From Lunularia cruciata (taxonomy: Eukaryota; Streptophyta; Marchantiopsida; Lunulariales; Lunulariaceae), in contig OX419758.1 in NCBI GenBank assembly GCA_948567375.1, positions 8,375,001-8,439,000 of the forward strand: a stretch of DNA of 64,000 nt. The letters are read 5' to 3'. How positions within the stretch are numbered: position 1 is the first letter of the stretch; each line of letters starts with the position of its first letter. The notes under the pieces are model-generated. The model was not told the origin of the DNA. It was given only the letters and a program-made list of their open reading frames with translations, and did no database searches. A program made the position numbers and the translations under genes. Below, piece after piece: positions 32,261-43,800 of the stretch.

Positions 32261-34935
32261 CAGCTCCACTATCAACCACCTCTGCTCTAGTAGTAGGAAC
32301 CAAGGCATTCTTACTCTCACACAACGTGGCAGCCAACTTGAACATTAGGGCTGGGTGGACTCCCAATCTAAACATGTCATTGGCTGAAAACAGAGGACAC
32401 CACATAACCAGCTGAGCCGCCTCCAACATCATGCTAGACTCAGTCTGTGTAGTAGTAGGTGGCTGACTAGTAGGTAGTCCATCATGCACTCCATCACCAC
32501 CTACCACACCTGCATTGGGACGTCTTGGAGCCATGGATGTCATCTACAATGCCTCAGATAGTGTGAAAGACTGGGGAAGTTTGACCTATCTCTCAACCTC
32601 TCCTCTTTGTGGGTCCAACTCCACTGATACTCCTCTAGGCTCTAGAGCATTACAACACTCCTAGTCACTGCTGCAGATACATCCACCTGTGTTGCTCCAC
32701 ATTGAAGTCCAAAGCATCTCTATCACCAATATATGAGGTGGAAGCCTCAGCACCCAAATCTGATCTCCTCTAACCAATGGCTATACAAGCCAATCTTTGC
32801 TCCAATTGCTCAATCCGAGTAGCCATAGCTGTATCTGAAGTAAGGGTAGGTATTGCACCTCTAGAAGGTGTAGATCCTCTACCACCACCTCTACCACCTC
32901 GTCCTCTATAAACTGGAGGTCCTCTACTACCTGCCATAGCAGCACTACCACTCCGTAACTCCAAGTGTAGGTCAAAACATCAATCACTAGTGTGACCAAA
33001 TCTGTGGCAATCCTCACACTACCTCTGTGCTAGCTGTGATGCACCCAATGTTCTAGGTCCACTGCCTTGAGTACACTCTCTCCGATGGTGAGGTCCACCA
33101 CACGTCCAACAAGTAACACCACCACTCATTAGCTGCTATTGACCCAAAAATGAAGGTTAGGGTCTAACTCCACTAGGCCCTCCACTTGCACCATAGGATC
33201 TAGGCTATCCACGCTGTCCTCAAAAACCAACTAGGCATGGTTCACTATGCTGCACTCTAAAAGAAGTCACAACCGTGGATGAGGTCTCACTACCAAATCT
33301 AGATATCACCACTCTCTCCTCTACCATGTTGAGCTCAATACGCTCAACCAAACCAAAGACCACTGCCAAAGTAGGCGAAGTAGCCTATAACAACATAGCA
33401 TCATGAACTCTATGTTGCAACTCCTTGTCTAGTATCCCATACCAAAATTGGACTACTTGGGCCTCAGTAACTCCCTGAGTGAAACTGATCAGCCGCCTCA
33501 TGCAAGTGTTTGCCTCATGTAGGCTCTCTTTAGCCTTCCACTGGAACTCTTGCAAGCTTATCAACATGTCAGTCCGCACTCCTTGGTACTTTTGCCTCAA
33601 ACAATGGAAGAACTTCACCATGAGGTTAAACCTTGGTACCACACCACCTCCTACAGTGGTACCTCCACTCGTAGTAGCACTATCTCCAACTAGTGCACCT
33701 CCACTAGCTTCACTAACACTACTTGAGCTAGAACTTGTAGGTACAACCAATCTATTCCCGGCCACCAAACCTGAAGTGATAGAGACATAGTTTGGAGACC
33801 AATAATGTCTCCATAACTTGATCTCCTCCAAATGAGCTCTCCTAAAATCATGGTAGTCATCCATTGGTAGACCCTCTAGATGCTCAAACAACCTCTTCCA
33901 TGCCATGAAGGGTGTAAAAAAGTTGGGTTCCGCATCTACTACAGATCACATCAACTATCAAACTCCTAGATGAAGTCAACCAACTCAATAGTACCCACTT
34001 TACTAGAGTAACGCATAGGGCCTTTGGAGGCCCCATAAATCTTATCCATGTCCCACAAGAATGGTGTGGACACACCAAGTGCACTCTAAACTAAATCAAC
34101 TCCTATGTCAAACTCCAACTCAGAGTCAATCTCCTCTCTCATGGGACCTGAGATACAGATTGATACTGAGTACCACCTTGAGTAAACCCATTACGTACTA
34201 TGAGCCGGCCTGTCTCTCACTCATGATGAACCTCTGATGGCTATTATGGTAGCGCACCATGGACTAAGAAGACAAGGAACCCCAATTCCATCATAGTCCT
34301 CCAAGGCTAACACTCCAAGACTCAAGACATTGCTCACTAGAGAACTCAATAAGAGATAGATAGTTACAAATGAAAGGATGATGAGTACCTCCTCACCCCT
34401 TGTTTATATACTTGTGAAATAGTTAGGTAATAAAGTTACTTATTACCATAGTAACCCAAGTTACTAGACTAAAAGTCAAGTAAAGTCAAAATGTAGAAAG
34501 GAATATTCATTTACATGGACATATTTCACTAACATGTGATCTTATCTTGAACCAACCACTAAGTCAAGGATTCCTTCACATGGGCTATCCTTGGACTATA
34601 GAAGAATCCAAAACTTAAAGGCTTATGGGCCCAAGAGTTCTTAACTCTTTCCTCAAAACCAAACACCTCGGAATAATACCAAGTCAACACACTAGAATCT
34701 AGAATAGTGGTGCTCATCTTTTCCACTTCCTCTAAAGTAAGGTCCCCTCTATCTTAGCTATGACTAACTTTAGTTAATCATGACTAATGTAGAACCATCC
34801 TTTATCTCTATATAAATAATATCCCTCAAGTACTTGTAATACCAAGCTAAATATCACAATACCACACACATGCACAAATGGGTGTTATAGTATTGTAGGG
34901 CTATCTCCTCATGAATCCCCAAAGAACTCCGTCAT
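32261..34935 (-). pseudogene. A' gag, split by a solo LTR
   Basis: ATG at 34935 opens MTEFFGDS, matching MDFFGDS of the 60.9 kb copy. The frame then stops and meets the solo LTR at 34889. It resumes below 34201 and includes 33906-33385 (MAWKRLFEHLEGLPMDDYHD ... FTQGVTEAQVVQFWY), the gag core. The knuckle CWTCGGPHHRREC (CX2CX3HX4C) lies at about 33110-33070. A Gly/Arg-rich linker (32964-32800) and a distal part (32543-32261) follow and break off at the B' insertion. It keeps Gln codons at sites where the plus-strand family A copies have stops. Confidence 0.8.
34201..34889 (-). repeat. Solo LTR of the B' family in A' gag
   Basis: 689 bp, the same LTR as B' in opposite orientation, with the start TG mutated to TA. 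Flanks resemble a 6-bp duplication (GTACTA left, GTATTG right, 4 of 6). A solo LTR is the usual product of recombination between the two LTRs of one element. Confidence 0.88.
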
Positions 34936-35502
34936 GACAAATAACCACAATTGCAAATTGCAATAGCAAACCAGAACCACAAACTGCAACTGCAAGTACC
35001 CACCAAGTACCAACACCACCAAGTGCCAATATTAACTAAGCACCATCCACTAATGTAACTTTAACCAAGATAACTACATTAGGAGAAAAGGCAACCTGTA
35101 ACCTGCCATCACAACACGCACTCTCAATGTCTGCAGATCATCACTTCCTGCTTCAATGGAGAGAAACAAAGGTAGTCTAACTGGTCATCACTCCAGCCTC
35201 ACTACCGAGAGCACACCAGAGCACCAACACTCAAAAGTCAGGGCATTTCACACAAACATGGTGCACAAACAAGAAGTAGAGAATGGAGGGGGTCCAATCA
35301 CAAGAAATCTAAATAAAAACCCTCCATCTCATAAAACAACATGGGATTGACTCTGTCACCATTTGGTATTTGACATAAGAGAAATTTTTATCTAAGTCCT
35401 AAGCTACCAAGATCACCAAGAATGGGATCAAATTGCCTCTCCTAGCCAAAGCTACAAGTGTATAGATAACAATGGCACGGTCATTAGGACAACAAGTGAG
35501 GG
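34936..35502 (-). other. A' 5' leader
   Basis: Family A leader in minus orientation, equivalent to 480-780 and 60450-60960 in plus orientation (shared phrase: TTTATGAGAT before a Tyr/Pro-rich stretch, then CCTTGACTTT). No gene is supported. Confidence 0.6.
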
Positions 35503-35567
35503 TGGACCAGTTGGCTAAGGCACCAATCTAGGAACAAGAGATCTAGGGGTCAAATCCTATTGCACAC
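35503..35567 (+). other. tRNA-like segment, best preserved copy
   Basis: Reads GGACCAGTTGGCTAAGGCACC (A-box region, close to tRNA-Leu-like sequence), about 22 nt of spacer, then GGGGTCAAATCC (B box). It is antisense to A'. No acceptor stem or CCA is visible. Read the other way it contains TGGTGCCTTAGCC, which could instead be a primer-binding site, so both readings should be considered. Confidence 0.5.
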
Positions 35568-36600
35568 CATCAAGTAGGATGGGCAGATTTTGCCAACCAA
35601 TGATCAAGATCTACTCTAAACTAGCTAGCCTCTCGCCAACAAGTTGGCTTACTTGCCCTTTGTAGCCTCTCATGGCCCACAGCCCTATGCCTCAAAGTCT
35701 CTAAACACCCAAATGAGGCCTTTTTCCTTGTCACTTTGAACCTCCTTCAAATCTGGCAAAACTCCTCCTAACTTGCAAAACTCCTCCAAATCGGGCCAAA
35801 TCTGGCCAACCAGAGAAACTCCTCCAAATCTGGCCAAAATTTGGTGTAAAATCCAGCCAAATTTTGATGTAAATTTTGATATAAACCCTAATATCATGCT
35901 AACTCTTCACTTGAGCTAAATTAAAAATAGAGATTTCTCCAAATCATAAATTCACAAGAATAACTTCACAACTCCACCTTCGATTTTACTTTCTAAGCCC
36001 AACTCGTAACAAATTGGTCATGCCTTCACCTCTTGAGCTCAAAATCACAACCACTACTTGAAATTTGCTCCTTTTGTGCTCAAAAATTGGCCAATGCTTC
36101 CACACACTATCGGCCTTGTTGCCAAATCTCCATCAAGCAATGAGAGTTTGTACACCAAGGAAAAACCAAACTTCAATCAAGCTACCAATGATCCACTAAG
36201 CTTGGAGATACCACCAACACTCAAAGTTCCTCCATCCAATTTGCCCTTGAGCTCAAAATCACTTATCTGATGTAATTAGAGTGTTTATAACTCTTGAATT
36301 CACCCAACTCAAATGAGTACTTGATTTGTCACTTTATAAATTGTCAACAATTGGACATTGATTACAATAAAGCCATACTCACTCTAGCTAAGAGAATCCA
36401 GGTGACGCTCACCAGCCTATGTCTACCATAGCCAGGAACTCGAAGGCTCAACATCACAGAAGTGAACTCTCTGGAGCTGTACTTCAAAAGTATACCCTTG
36501 GCCTCGAGCTAGGTTTGAAACCCTACGGTCCCACTGACGGCACACTTGACGGTGCAAAGTGACGGTGGGTCACATCATGAAGTTAGTACCCCAAACACAA
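35568..36600 (-). repeat. A' 5' LTR (family A LTR, minus)
   Basis: About 1 kb matching the plus-strand blocks at 15700-16500 and 17705-18400 in reverse. It runs from a possible TGTGTTTGGGG start at 36599 to the tRNA-like segment. 35720-35870 is a run of short degenerate repeats around the word ccaaatctggcc. The exact ends are not fixed. Confidence 0.6.
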
Positions 36601-36726
36601 AATCTGACCATTGGAAAGTAGTCTTTGAGAAACTATTGAAATAACTCTAACTACTATCACTGCAACTCTAGTGTCCAATAAATCTAGATGCAACACTACA
36701 AATGGTGTGACATTGGCTTTAGAGTG
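36601..36726. other. Junction between oppositely oriented family A copies
   Basis: About 125 bp of unmatched sequence separating the minus-strand A' LTR from the plus-strand family A leader. Confidence 0.4.
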
Positions 36727-38230
36727 GTCCCCCAACCAACTAGTCCACCTTCATTTGTTGTCCCAATGATTGGTTGATGATGCCTACACACATATAGCTT
36801 TGACTAGGAGAGGTATTTTGGTCTCATCCTTGGTGATATTGGTAGCTTAGGATTAGGTAGACATCTCTATTATGTTAATGCCAATAGGTGGTATAGTCAA
36901 TCTAGTGTTGATTTATGAGATAAATGGTTTTGTTTATATTTTTGTGATTGGACCCCCTCCTTTATTTACTTATTGTTTGTACACTGTGTTTGTGTGAGAT
37001 ACCTTGACTTTAGAGTGTTAGTGCCTTAGTGTACTCTCAATAGTGAGGCTAGAGTGATGACCAATCAGACAACCTTTGTTTCACTTTAGTGAGGTAGGAA
37101 ATGATAACCTACAAATTATGAGAGTGTGTGTTATGATTGCAAGTTATAGGTTACCCTTTCCCTTAGTGTAGTTGTTGTAGTTAGAGCTATATTAGTGAGT
37201 GATGTCAATTGATGATGGCACTTGGTATTAACACTTGGTGGTGACTCTTGGTGGAGTACTTGTGATGGTTATGGTTAAGATTTGAGTTACATGTCAAGAT
37301 GGAGTTATTTGGGGATTCTAGAGGAGATATCAATGCAATATACAATAAGTTTAAACAAAGTCGCACTCAATATTGACGTGTATCTAATGTCATAATGAGA
37401 GAATAGAGTACATTTGGTGTGTTTGCACAATTGTTGTGGGAGGCTCCATGCATTATATTGATATAGAGGGTACCATTGAGTTGAATGACTTCATCCAAGA
37501 GTTTGATAGTTGGTGTGATCTATAACAAATATGGAACTTGACTTTGTTCACACCCTTCATGGCATGGAAAGGTTTGTGTTTCAACACTTGGAGCGTCCGT
37601 AATGGATGATTATCATGAGTTTAGGAGAGCTCGCTTGGAGAAGATTGAGCTATGGAAACAATATTGGTCTCCAAATTACATCTCTATCACTTCAAGCTTA
37701 GTTGCTAAGGGTAGATTGACAATACCAATGAGTTCTAGCTCTAGTAGCATAGGTGGATCTAATGGAGGTGCACTAGTTAGAGATGGTACTATTATGAGTG
37801 GGGGTACCACTACAAGAGATAGTGCAGTATTGAGGCCCTAATCCCATGGTGGAGTTCTTCCAATGCTTGAGGTAAAACTACCAAGGAGTATAAACTAACA
37901 AGTTGAGGAGCTTGCAAGAGTTTCAATAAAGGGTTGGAGAGTGTGTATGTAAGACATACACTTGCATGCTGGTTGATGAGTTTCACTCAAGAATTTATTG
38001 AGGCCTAGGTAGTCCAATTTTGGTACGAGATCCTGGACAAGGAGTTTTGATATAAAGTACATGATGTTACATTGTTATAGGCTACTTCACCTACTTTGAT
38101 AGTGATCTTTAGTTTGGCTGAGTGCATTGAGCTTAACTTGGTGCAAGAGAGAATGGTGACATCTTGATTTGGTAGGTTGATCTCATCCACAATTATCATT
38201 TTTTCTATACTGCAATAGAGTGCACCACGC
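36727..38230 (+). mobile_element. Family A leader and gag, copy at 37 kb
   Basis: Starts inside the tRNA-like segment (ccaaccaactagtccacc), then the leader and a gag relic. MDDYHEFRRARLEKIELWKQ starts at 37602 and a Ser-rich linker follows. The gag core continues to 38230 with stops, including TAA at 37873-37875 and TAG at 38006-38008. Its 5' start near 37300 reads MELFGDSRGDINA-like. Similarity ends near 38235, before the zinc knuckle. Confidence 0.75.
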
Positions 38231-38235
38231 CATGC

Positions 38236-38700
38236 TAGCTAGACCCTTGCCTTTATTTTCAACTCAATGGAGCAAATGACAGGTTGTAATCTTCCATGGA
38301 TAGGAGACCTTAAGAGTAACACAAGAGAAACAACACCAAGCTTCACACTCAATACTTTGATATCCCAAAGAAGCACCTTGACTTTATTATAGATCAAAGA
38401 GAATTCCCTCAAAGGAAGCTCCACCCTTGGATCAGATATATGGATAAGTGACATGCCAGCAAGATCCATCCTTAAATTAGTTATATAAATGGGTGACATG
38501 CTGGTTTTGATCCTATCTAGTTGGTCAAACAATCTTTGATATAAGGGAATATTTAGGGAATCTTCCTATAAGATTCTCAAAATTGCATGGGTGAAGTAGC
38601 ATTGGAATTCTCTTGAAAAGACACATAGGTGGTTGAAGGCAAGTGTCCTTTGTACTAGGGGATATTCCACATATTTTTTATGCCTAATTCTTCCTTTAAG
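38236..38700. other. Unassigned
   Basis: Contains a 97-codon minus-strand frame (38532-38239) without a recognised domain. It could be the terminal noncoding part of the neighbouring chromovirus fragment. Confidence 0.35.
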
Positions 38701-40180
38701 CCTTTAAAATTAGCTTTGAAGTTTTCAAGTTATTTTTGGCTCTTGCCCTATTACTAGAAGTATTATTTTGGTGACACTTCTATCTGATCTACTTAGCCCA
38801 TCATAATAGGATCCTTTCAAATGTTACTAAGCCAAATTTCACTTCTTGATAATATGTCTAGCTATTGGTATTCTAGACCTCCTCTCTTTTAAGACATAAT
38901 GTCCTTGTTGCAAAGCTCTTGCTCAAAAGATTTTCCTACACAAGTGCATTGTTCAAGTTGGCTGCTTGCTCCCATGTTGGGTACCCTTTCCAATGTACAA
39001 GATATTCCAAACATGGATGGTGAGTACCACAGATGCATTTTTGGAGAATGCGTTTGACTTCATATTCTTTTGTGTCATCAATGAGTGTTGGAAAAGGTCA
39101 AATTTCTTATATGGAAGCAAAGTGGGGTGATTGGGGTGCATATTTGGGTCATAAAGAGTATGGAATATTGGATGGATCATCTTCATGTGTGGTGGTAGCT
39201 TGAGTTGAGAGGCAACTGCATGGATTTGACAAAGGATGGGAAAAGGCCCAATAAAACAAGGTCTAAGCTTACAAGGGCCAACTAATATGAGGTTGGTTTT
39301 TGATAGCCAAACTTGATCCCTAACATTGAATTCCATGTACCGGTGATGTGCATCTGCATACTATTTCTATAGATTTTGATTGATTTGTAACTTGTCTTTT
39401 GCATTCTGTGCTCCTTGTTGGATTTTGGAAACAAAAGTGTTGATGGCATCTACATTGGTATCCACTAGACGGATCTTCATCAAGCTCAAAGTTGTGAAAG
39501 GATGCTATCCATACATGAAGAAGAATGGTGTGTCTTGTGTGGATGCATTCACTAAATTTTTGTATGTGAATTCTACCAATGAGAGTAAGGTATCCCACCT
39601 TTCTTGCTCCTCTAAGGTGAAGCCCCAAAGCATGTGTTCAATAGTGCAATTAGTCCACTTTGTTTATCTATTGGTATGTGGATGGTAAGCCATGGATATG
39701 GCCAATTTGGTTTTGAAGAAACCAAAGAGTTTTCTCCAAAACAAACTAGTGAAATTGAGTGCCTCTATCAGTGATGAGCACTCGAGACATGCAATGGTGA
39801 GAAAAGATTCCATCTAAGTATAATTGAGTTAATTGTAGAGAAATCATGTCCTTGGTGGTAGAATGCATATGAATCATTTTTTTGAGTTGGTCAACAAAGA
39901 CTACAATGGAGTCAGACTCAAAGGTGATCTTGGGCAATTTGCAAACCAGATCCATGCTTATCTATTCCCAACATTGTGTAGGAGTAAGAAGGGGTTGAAA
40001 GAGTCCTACATGAGGTTGATTAGAAACTTTATTCTGTTGACAAAGGCAACTTTGAATATACTTCATCAAACCATTGCTCATCTTAGGCCAATAATAATGG
40101 TGTTTGGCTGCATCCAAGGTCTTATCCACTCCAACATTGTCGTAGGGATTGTAAGGTCTTGAGATTGCATTGGGCACCTG
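38700..40180 (-). pseudogene. Chromovirus integrase with chromodomain, fragment
   Basis: Minus-strand order: zinc-binding part (40177-39962, KTLDAAKHHYYWPKM, LMKYIQSC), core (39955-39746, MDLVCKLPK, DSIVVFVDQL, RVLITDRGTQF), DGQTER-like Glu region near 39680-39660 (decayed), and C-terminal part (39336-38953, EFNVRDQVWLS, LRPCFIGPFPIL, LPPHMKMIHPIFH). It ends in a decayed chromodomain, LEYLVHWKGY-like near 39010-38980 in a shifted frame. This belongs to a different gypsy branch from A' and B'. No RT accompanies it. Confidence 0.82.
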
Positions 40181-40719
40181 GCTGCCTATGTTTAGGCTGT
40201 CTTGTTTGTTAGTGACTCGGAAGTTCCCTCGTAGTCTGACACTGGAGCTATTCTCTAGCTTGGTGATAGCAGCTCTTTTTTGGGCAACTTGTCTGCCATT
40301 GTTTCGGGGTGCAGACCCTCCTCAATGGCTATTTGCTTTAGGCTTTTGGATTTTTTTTGTCCTTCTTGTTCTCTCGGCTATTGTTCTTGGTATGTTATTC
40401 CTGAATTTATTCCTGGTCTGTTATTCTTGGATTTGGTGGGGTTTGTGGATTAGTCCAAAGGTTATGTGACCGGACTGAACCCTAAGCAATTTTTTCAATG
40501 ATCTGATCCATCTACATAGGGTGGACTGAGTACTCCAAAAATCATTTTCTTTCCTTACCATTGTTCACATATCAAATACACACATTCACTCAAGAGGAAT
40601 CTCATTTCCATCACAATACCTAGTCTCATAGTTTATAAATCCTTTGGGAAAGATCAAACGGCTCTTGACTAAACAATGATCACATCAAGCACTTTGACTA
40701 ACCAAGCATATAAAGGTAA
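40181..40719. other. No recognised gene
   Basis: T/G-rich stretch with a 99-codon hydrophobic plus-strand frame (40170-40469) that I cannot relate to a family. Confidence 0.4.
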
Positions 40720-41700
40720 GGAATGGAATCAGCCTGGTCCTATTCCCTATCCTTCATAGCTCTTCATCTCCCTATTTTGCAGCATCTCCACTTGTCATCC
40801 CCTCCAAGTCTCCACTGTCCAGCAGATTCTCCCTCGAGATTTCTCCCTTCTGTCCTGAAAACTCTCCTTTGTCCTGCCTCCTTCAGCCTGCTCCTTCAAA
40901 ATTTTCCTTCCCCTGCAATTGTCTTGTGAAACCCTTCCAGGGTCTCTCATGTTAGCCTCCAACCTATGCCTTCAAAGGGCAACTTCAAAAACCCTTCCCA
41001 CTCTTCTTTGACTCCACCATGCCAACCCTTCACTTCGAGTATTCCTCTTCTTTTGCTGCTCATGCCCAAGACCTAAGCTTCAAGTTTCCAGCACTAATCT
41101 CCCTCTCTCTCCCTTTGATAATTCACTTCAAAAATTTCTCTTTTTTCTCAGTCCCTCTCACTCTCAATCAAAACCTTCCCCTCAAAGGTTCCCCTATCCA
41201 GACTTTCTTTTTTAGCAACATTTGATGAGGTTTTTTCCTCCTGTCTTGTGACTTCCCTCTCCAAATACTCTTCCTCCTCTATCAAGCTAGGCGCAAGCAC
41301 TTCATTTTCAAGAATCTCTCCCTTCTGCCCTTTGTTTCCTATCACAAAGGGAGAAACCACAACCTTCACTCAAATTCCTTTTCTTCTATCTCAAGTGTCT
41401 TTCTTCTCTAGAAAACTTCTCTCTTCCCTGCACACCAAGCACTTCTCCCCTCCAAATCAACTATCTTTTGTCCAAAAAATCTCTCCAAGCATTATTCTTC
41501 TTCCTTGTCACTATCTTGGGTCAAATTCTTCACATTTTGAGATTTTTTGTCCAGCTCTTGCACAAGCCAAGCCTCTCTCAAATTTTTCTTTGTCCTAGTT
41601 CACTCCTTCACTTTTTTGAGAGTTTTCTCCAGCTCTTGCACAAACCTTATATCCCATGTTTGTTCCCCCTTTGATCCTTCACTCTCTTCCTTTTCTGTCT
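40720..41700. repeat. Pyrimidine-rich tract, left part
   Basis: Strongly C/T-biased on the plus strand, with recurring words (cagctcttgcacaa, ctctctc, ccttc). Open frames appear in all three plus frames because stops are rare in such sequence. It continues after the solo LTR at 42390. Confidence 0.8.
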
Positions 41701-42389
41701 AGTAACACCCATTTGTGCATGTGTGTGGTATTGTGATATTTAGCTTGGTATTACAAGTACTTAAGAGATATTATTTATATAGAGATAAAGGATGGTTCTA
41801 CATTAGTCATGATTAGCTAAAGTTAGTCATAGCTAAGATAGAGGGGACCTTACTTTAGAGGAAGTGGAAAAGATGAGCACCAATATTTTGGATTCTAGTG
41901 TGTTGACTTGGTATTATTCCTAGGTGTTTGGCTTTGAGGAAAGAATTCAGAACTCTTGGGCTTGCAAGCCTTTTTGTTTTGGATTCTTCTATAGTCCAAG
42001 GATAGCCCATGTGAAGGAATCCTTGACTTAGTGGTTGGGTCAAGATAAGATCACATGCTAGTAGAATATGCACATGTGAATGGATATTCCTTTCCACTTT
42101 TTGATTTTACTTGACTTTTAGTCTAGTAACTTGAGTTATTGCGGTAATTAGTAACTTTGGTATGTAACTATTTCACAAGTTTATAAACAAGGGGTGAGGA
42201 GGTACTCATCATTTTTTCATTTGCAACTATCTCTCTCTCATTGAGTTCTCTAGTGAGCAATATCTTGAGTCTTGGAGTGTTAGCCTTGGAGGAGTATGAT
42301 GGAGTTGGGGTTCCTTGCTTTCTTAGTCCATGGTGCTCTACTATAATAGCCATCAAAGGTTCATCCTGAGTGAGAGATAGGCCGGCTCA
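41701..42389 (+). repeat. Solo LTR of the B' family in the pyrimidine tract
   Basis: 689 bp, AGTAACACCC (TG mutated to AG) ... GGCTCA, collinear with the B' LTR. It cuts the pyrimidine-rich tract in two. Flanks share only part of a duplication (CTGTCT left, CAGTCC right). Confidence 0.88.
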
Positions 42390-43800
42390 CAGTCCATTCC
42401 TTGTTTTCCCAAAACTCCTCTCTCATTCCTATTACTTTCTAATTCTCTCTTCAATACCTCTTTGGCCTTCTACAGGAAACCCCTCCTCTTCCTGCCAAGC
42501 ACTCACTCTCCTTCAACAAAACCCTCTTGAAGCTCTTCCTCCTCTCTATTTGATCTTGGTCAGCACTCTCTCAAAATGCTACTCCTTTGGGAAAATTCCC
42601 TATCAGCTCTTCCATAGGCCTCTATTCCTTCAAACCCTTTCTCCTCTCCCATCAGACCTTTCTCAAATTGCCCTACGTGCAGGCCTTCTCTCGGAACCTA
42701 AACCCCTCTACTTCTGCACTTACATGTTCAGACCTTTCCTTCAAAGCCCTTTCCTCTTCCTGTCAACAAGACCCACATTTGGCATTCAAAATGCATCTCT
42801 CTAGTTATTCTCTCCTTCCTCTTTCTGTCAACAAGGCCCACACTTTCCCATCCTTTGAATCCTAGACTCGCTGCACAACCAGGCCCTATCTCTCAGAAAT
42901 TCCTTCTCTCTTATCTCCTTTTTCTCTCAAAGGTTTTCTCTTCCTGCATGTCACCATTCAAACTTACATCACAACATTCTCTTCTCTTCTCTGCCTAGCT
43001 CTGCCATGTTCTTTCACAGCAAGAGTATTCTCTTGAAATTTCCTTCTGTCCTGTCCCAGCAAAACTTTCTTCTCAAGCCCTTACTTTGAATTTATCTCTC
43101 TGTCCAAGTTCCAGCTCTTGCACACCCTCTTCCTTCAAGAAACCCCCTTCCTTTGGCCTAACCTCTCAAGCCCTTATCTCAAAAAAAATTCTCTGTCCTC
43201 CCTGCTTGCACTCTCAAGCCTTCATTCAAAATTTCTCCATTCTGTTCTAGCCAGCCCTAATCCATTCTCCTTAGAAGATTTACCTTTCTCTTGACTCAAC
43301 CCTCAGTCCTCTCAAAGCATGACTCTCCTAGCTCAGACCAGATCAGGCCTTTCTCTTGAAGCATTACCCTTCATGTCTTGCACAGCCCTAATCTCATTTG
43401 AATTTCACTTCCCTGTCATTGGTTCTCCAATTCATGCACAACCCTCACATTTGAAAATCTCATATCCTGGCAACCAGCTATCACTTCTAAATTGCAGTCC
43501 CTCTTCTATATCCAGGCAGGCCTTTCTTCCTTTTGGGAAAATCCCCGGTCAATTCCTGTCCAAACCCTCTATTCAGGTGCTGGTCTTCTCCCAAAACGTT
43601 ACCTCTTCCCTATCCTGTCTAGACTCTCAAAAACCCTTCCCAGCCACATCTCTCTTCTCAAAATTTCTCCTATGCAACCACTTCTCCCATGCACTCTCTT
43701 TCTACTTCTTTTTCTTCCTTCCCTCTGTCCAAACTCTTAAAATCCTCCTTCAACAAAATTCCCTGAACCTCTCTCCAGCTGAAACAATTCCACTAAACCC
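42390..43800. repeat. Pyrimidine-rich tract, right part
   Basis: Same composition and vocabulary as 40720-41700. Overlapping frames of 80-205 codons are compositional. The words ccttcctcttcctgtc, tctcaagccctta and caaccct recur without a fixed period. Confidence 0.75.

Larger units (their letters stand above)
18891..36600 (-). mobile_element. Element A': large minus-strand Ty3/gypsy, twice interrupted
   Basis: In transcriptional order (minus): LTR/leader (36600-34936), gag (34935-32262), protease (near 24330-23650), RT (21900-21150), RNase H (21110-20850) and integrase (20300-19300). Gag is split by a solo LTR (34201-34889). The gag-pol join is split by the complete element B' (24434-32260). 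Domain order PR-RT-RH-INT is that of Ty3/gypsy. Excluding the insertions it is roughly 9 kb long. All domains carry stops or frameshifts. Confidence 0.8.

Noticed and set aside
35503-35567. Functional tRNA gene
   Set aside because: A- and B-box-like words only; no paired acceptor stem, anticodon arm or terminator was found.
40170-40469. Hydrophobic 99-codon frame as a membrane protein gene
   Set aside because: T-rich composition alone explains hydrophobicity; no start context, homologous copy or domain was recognised.
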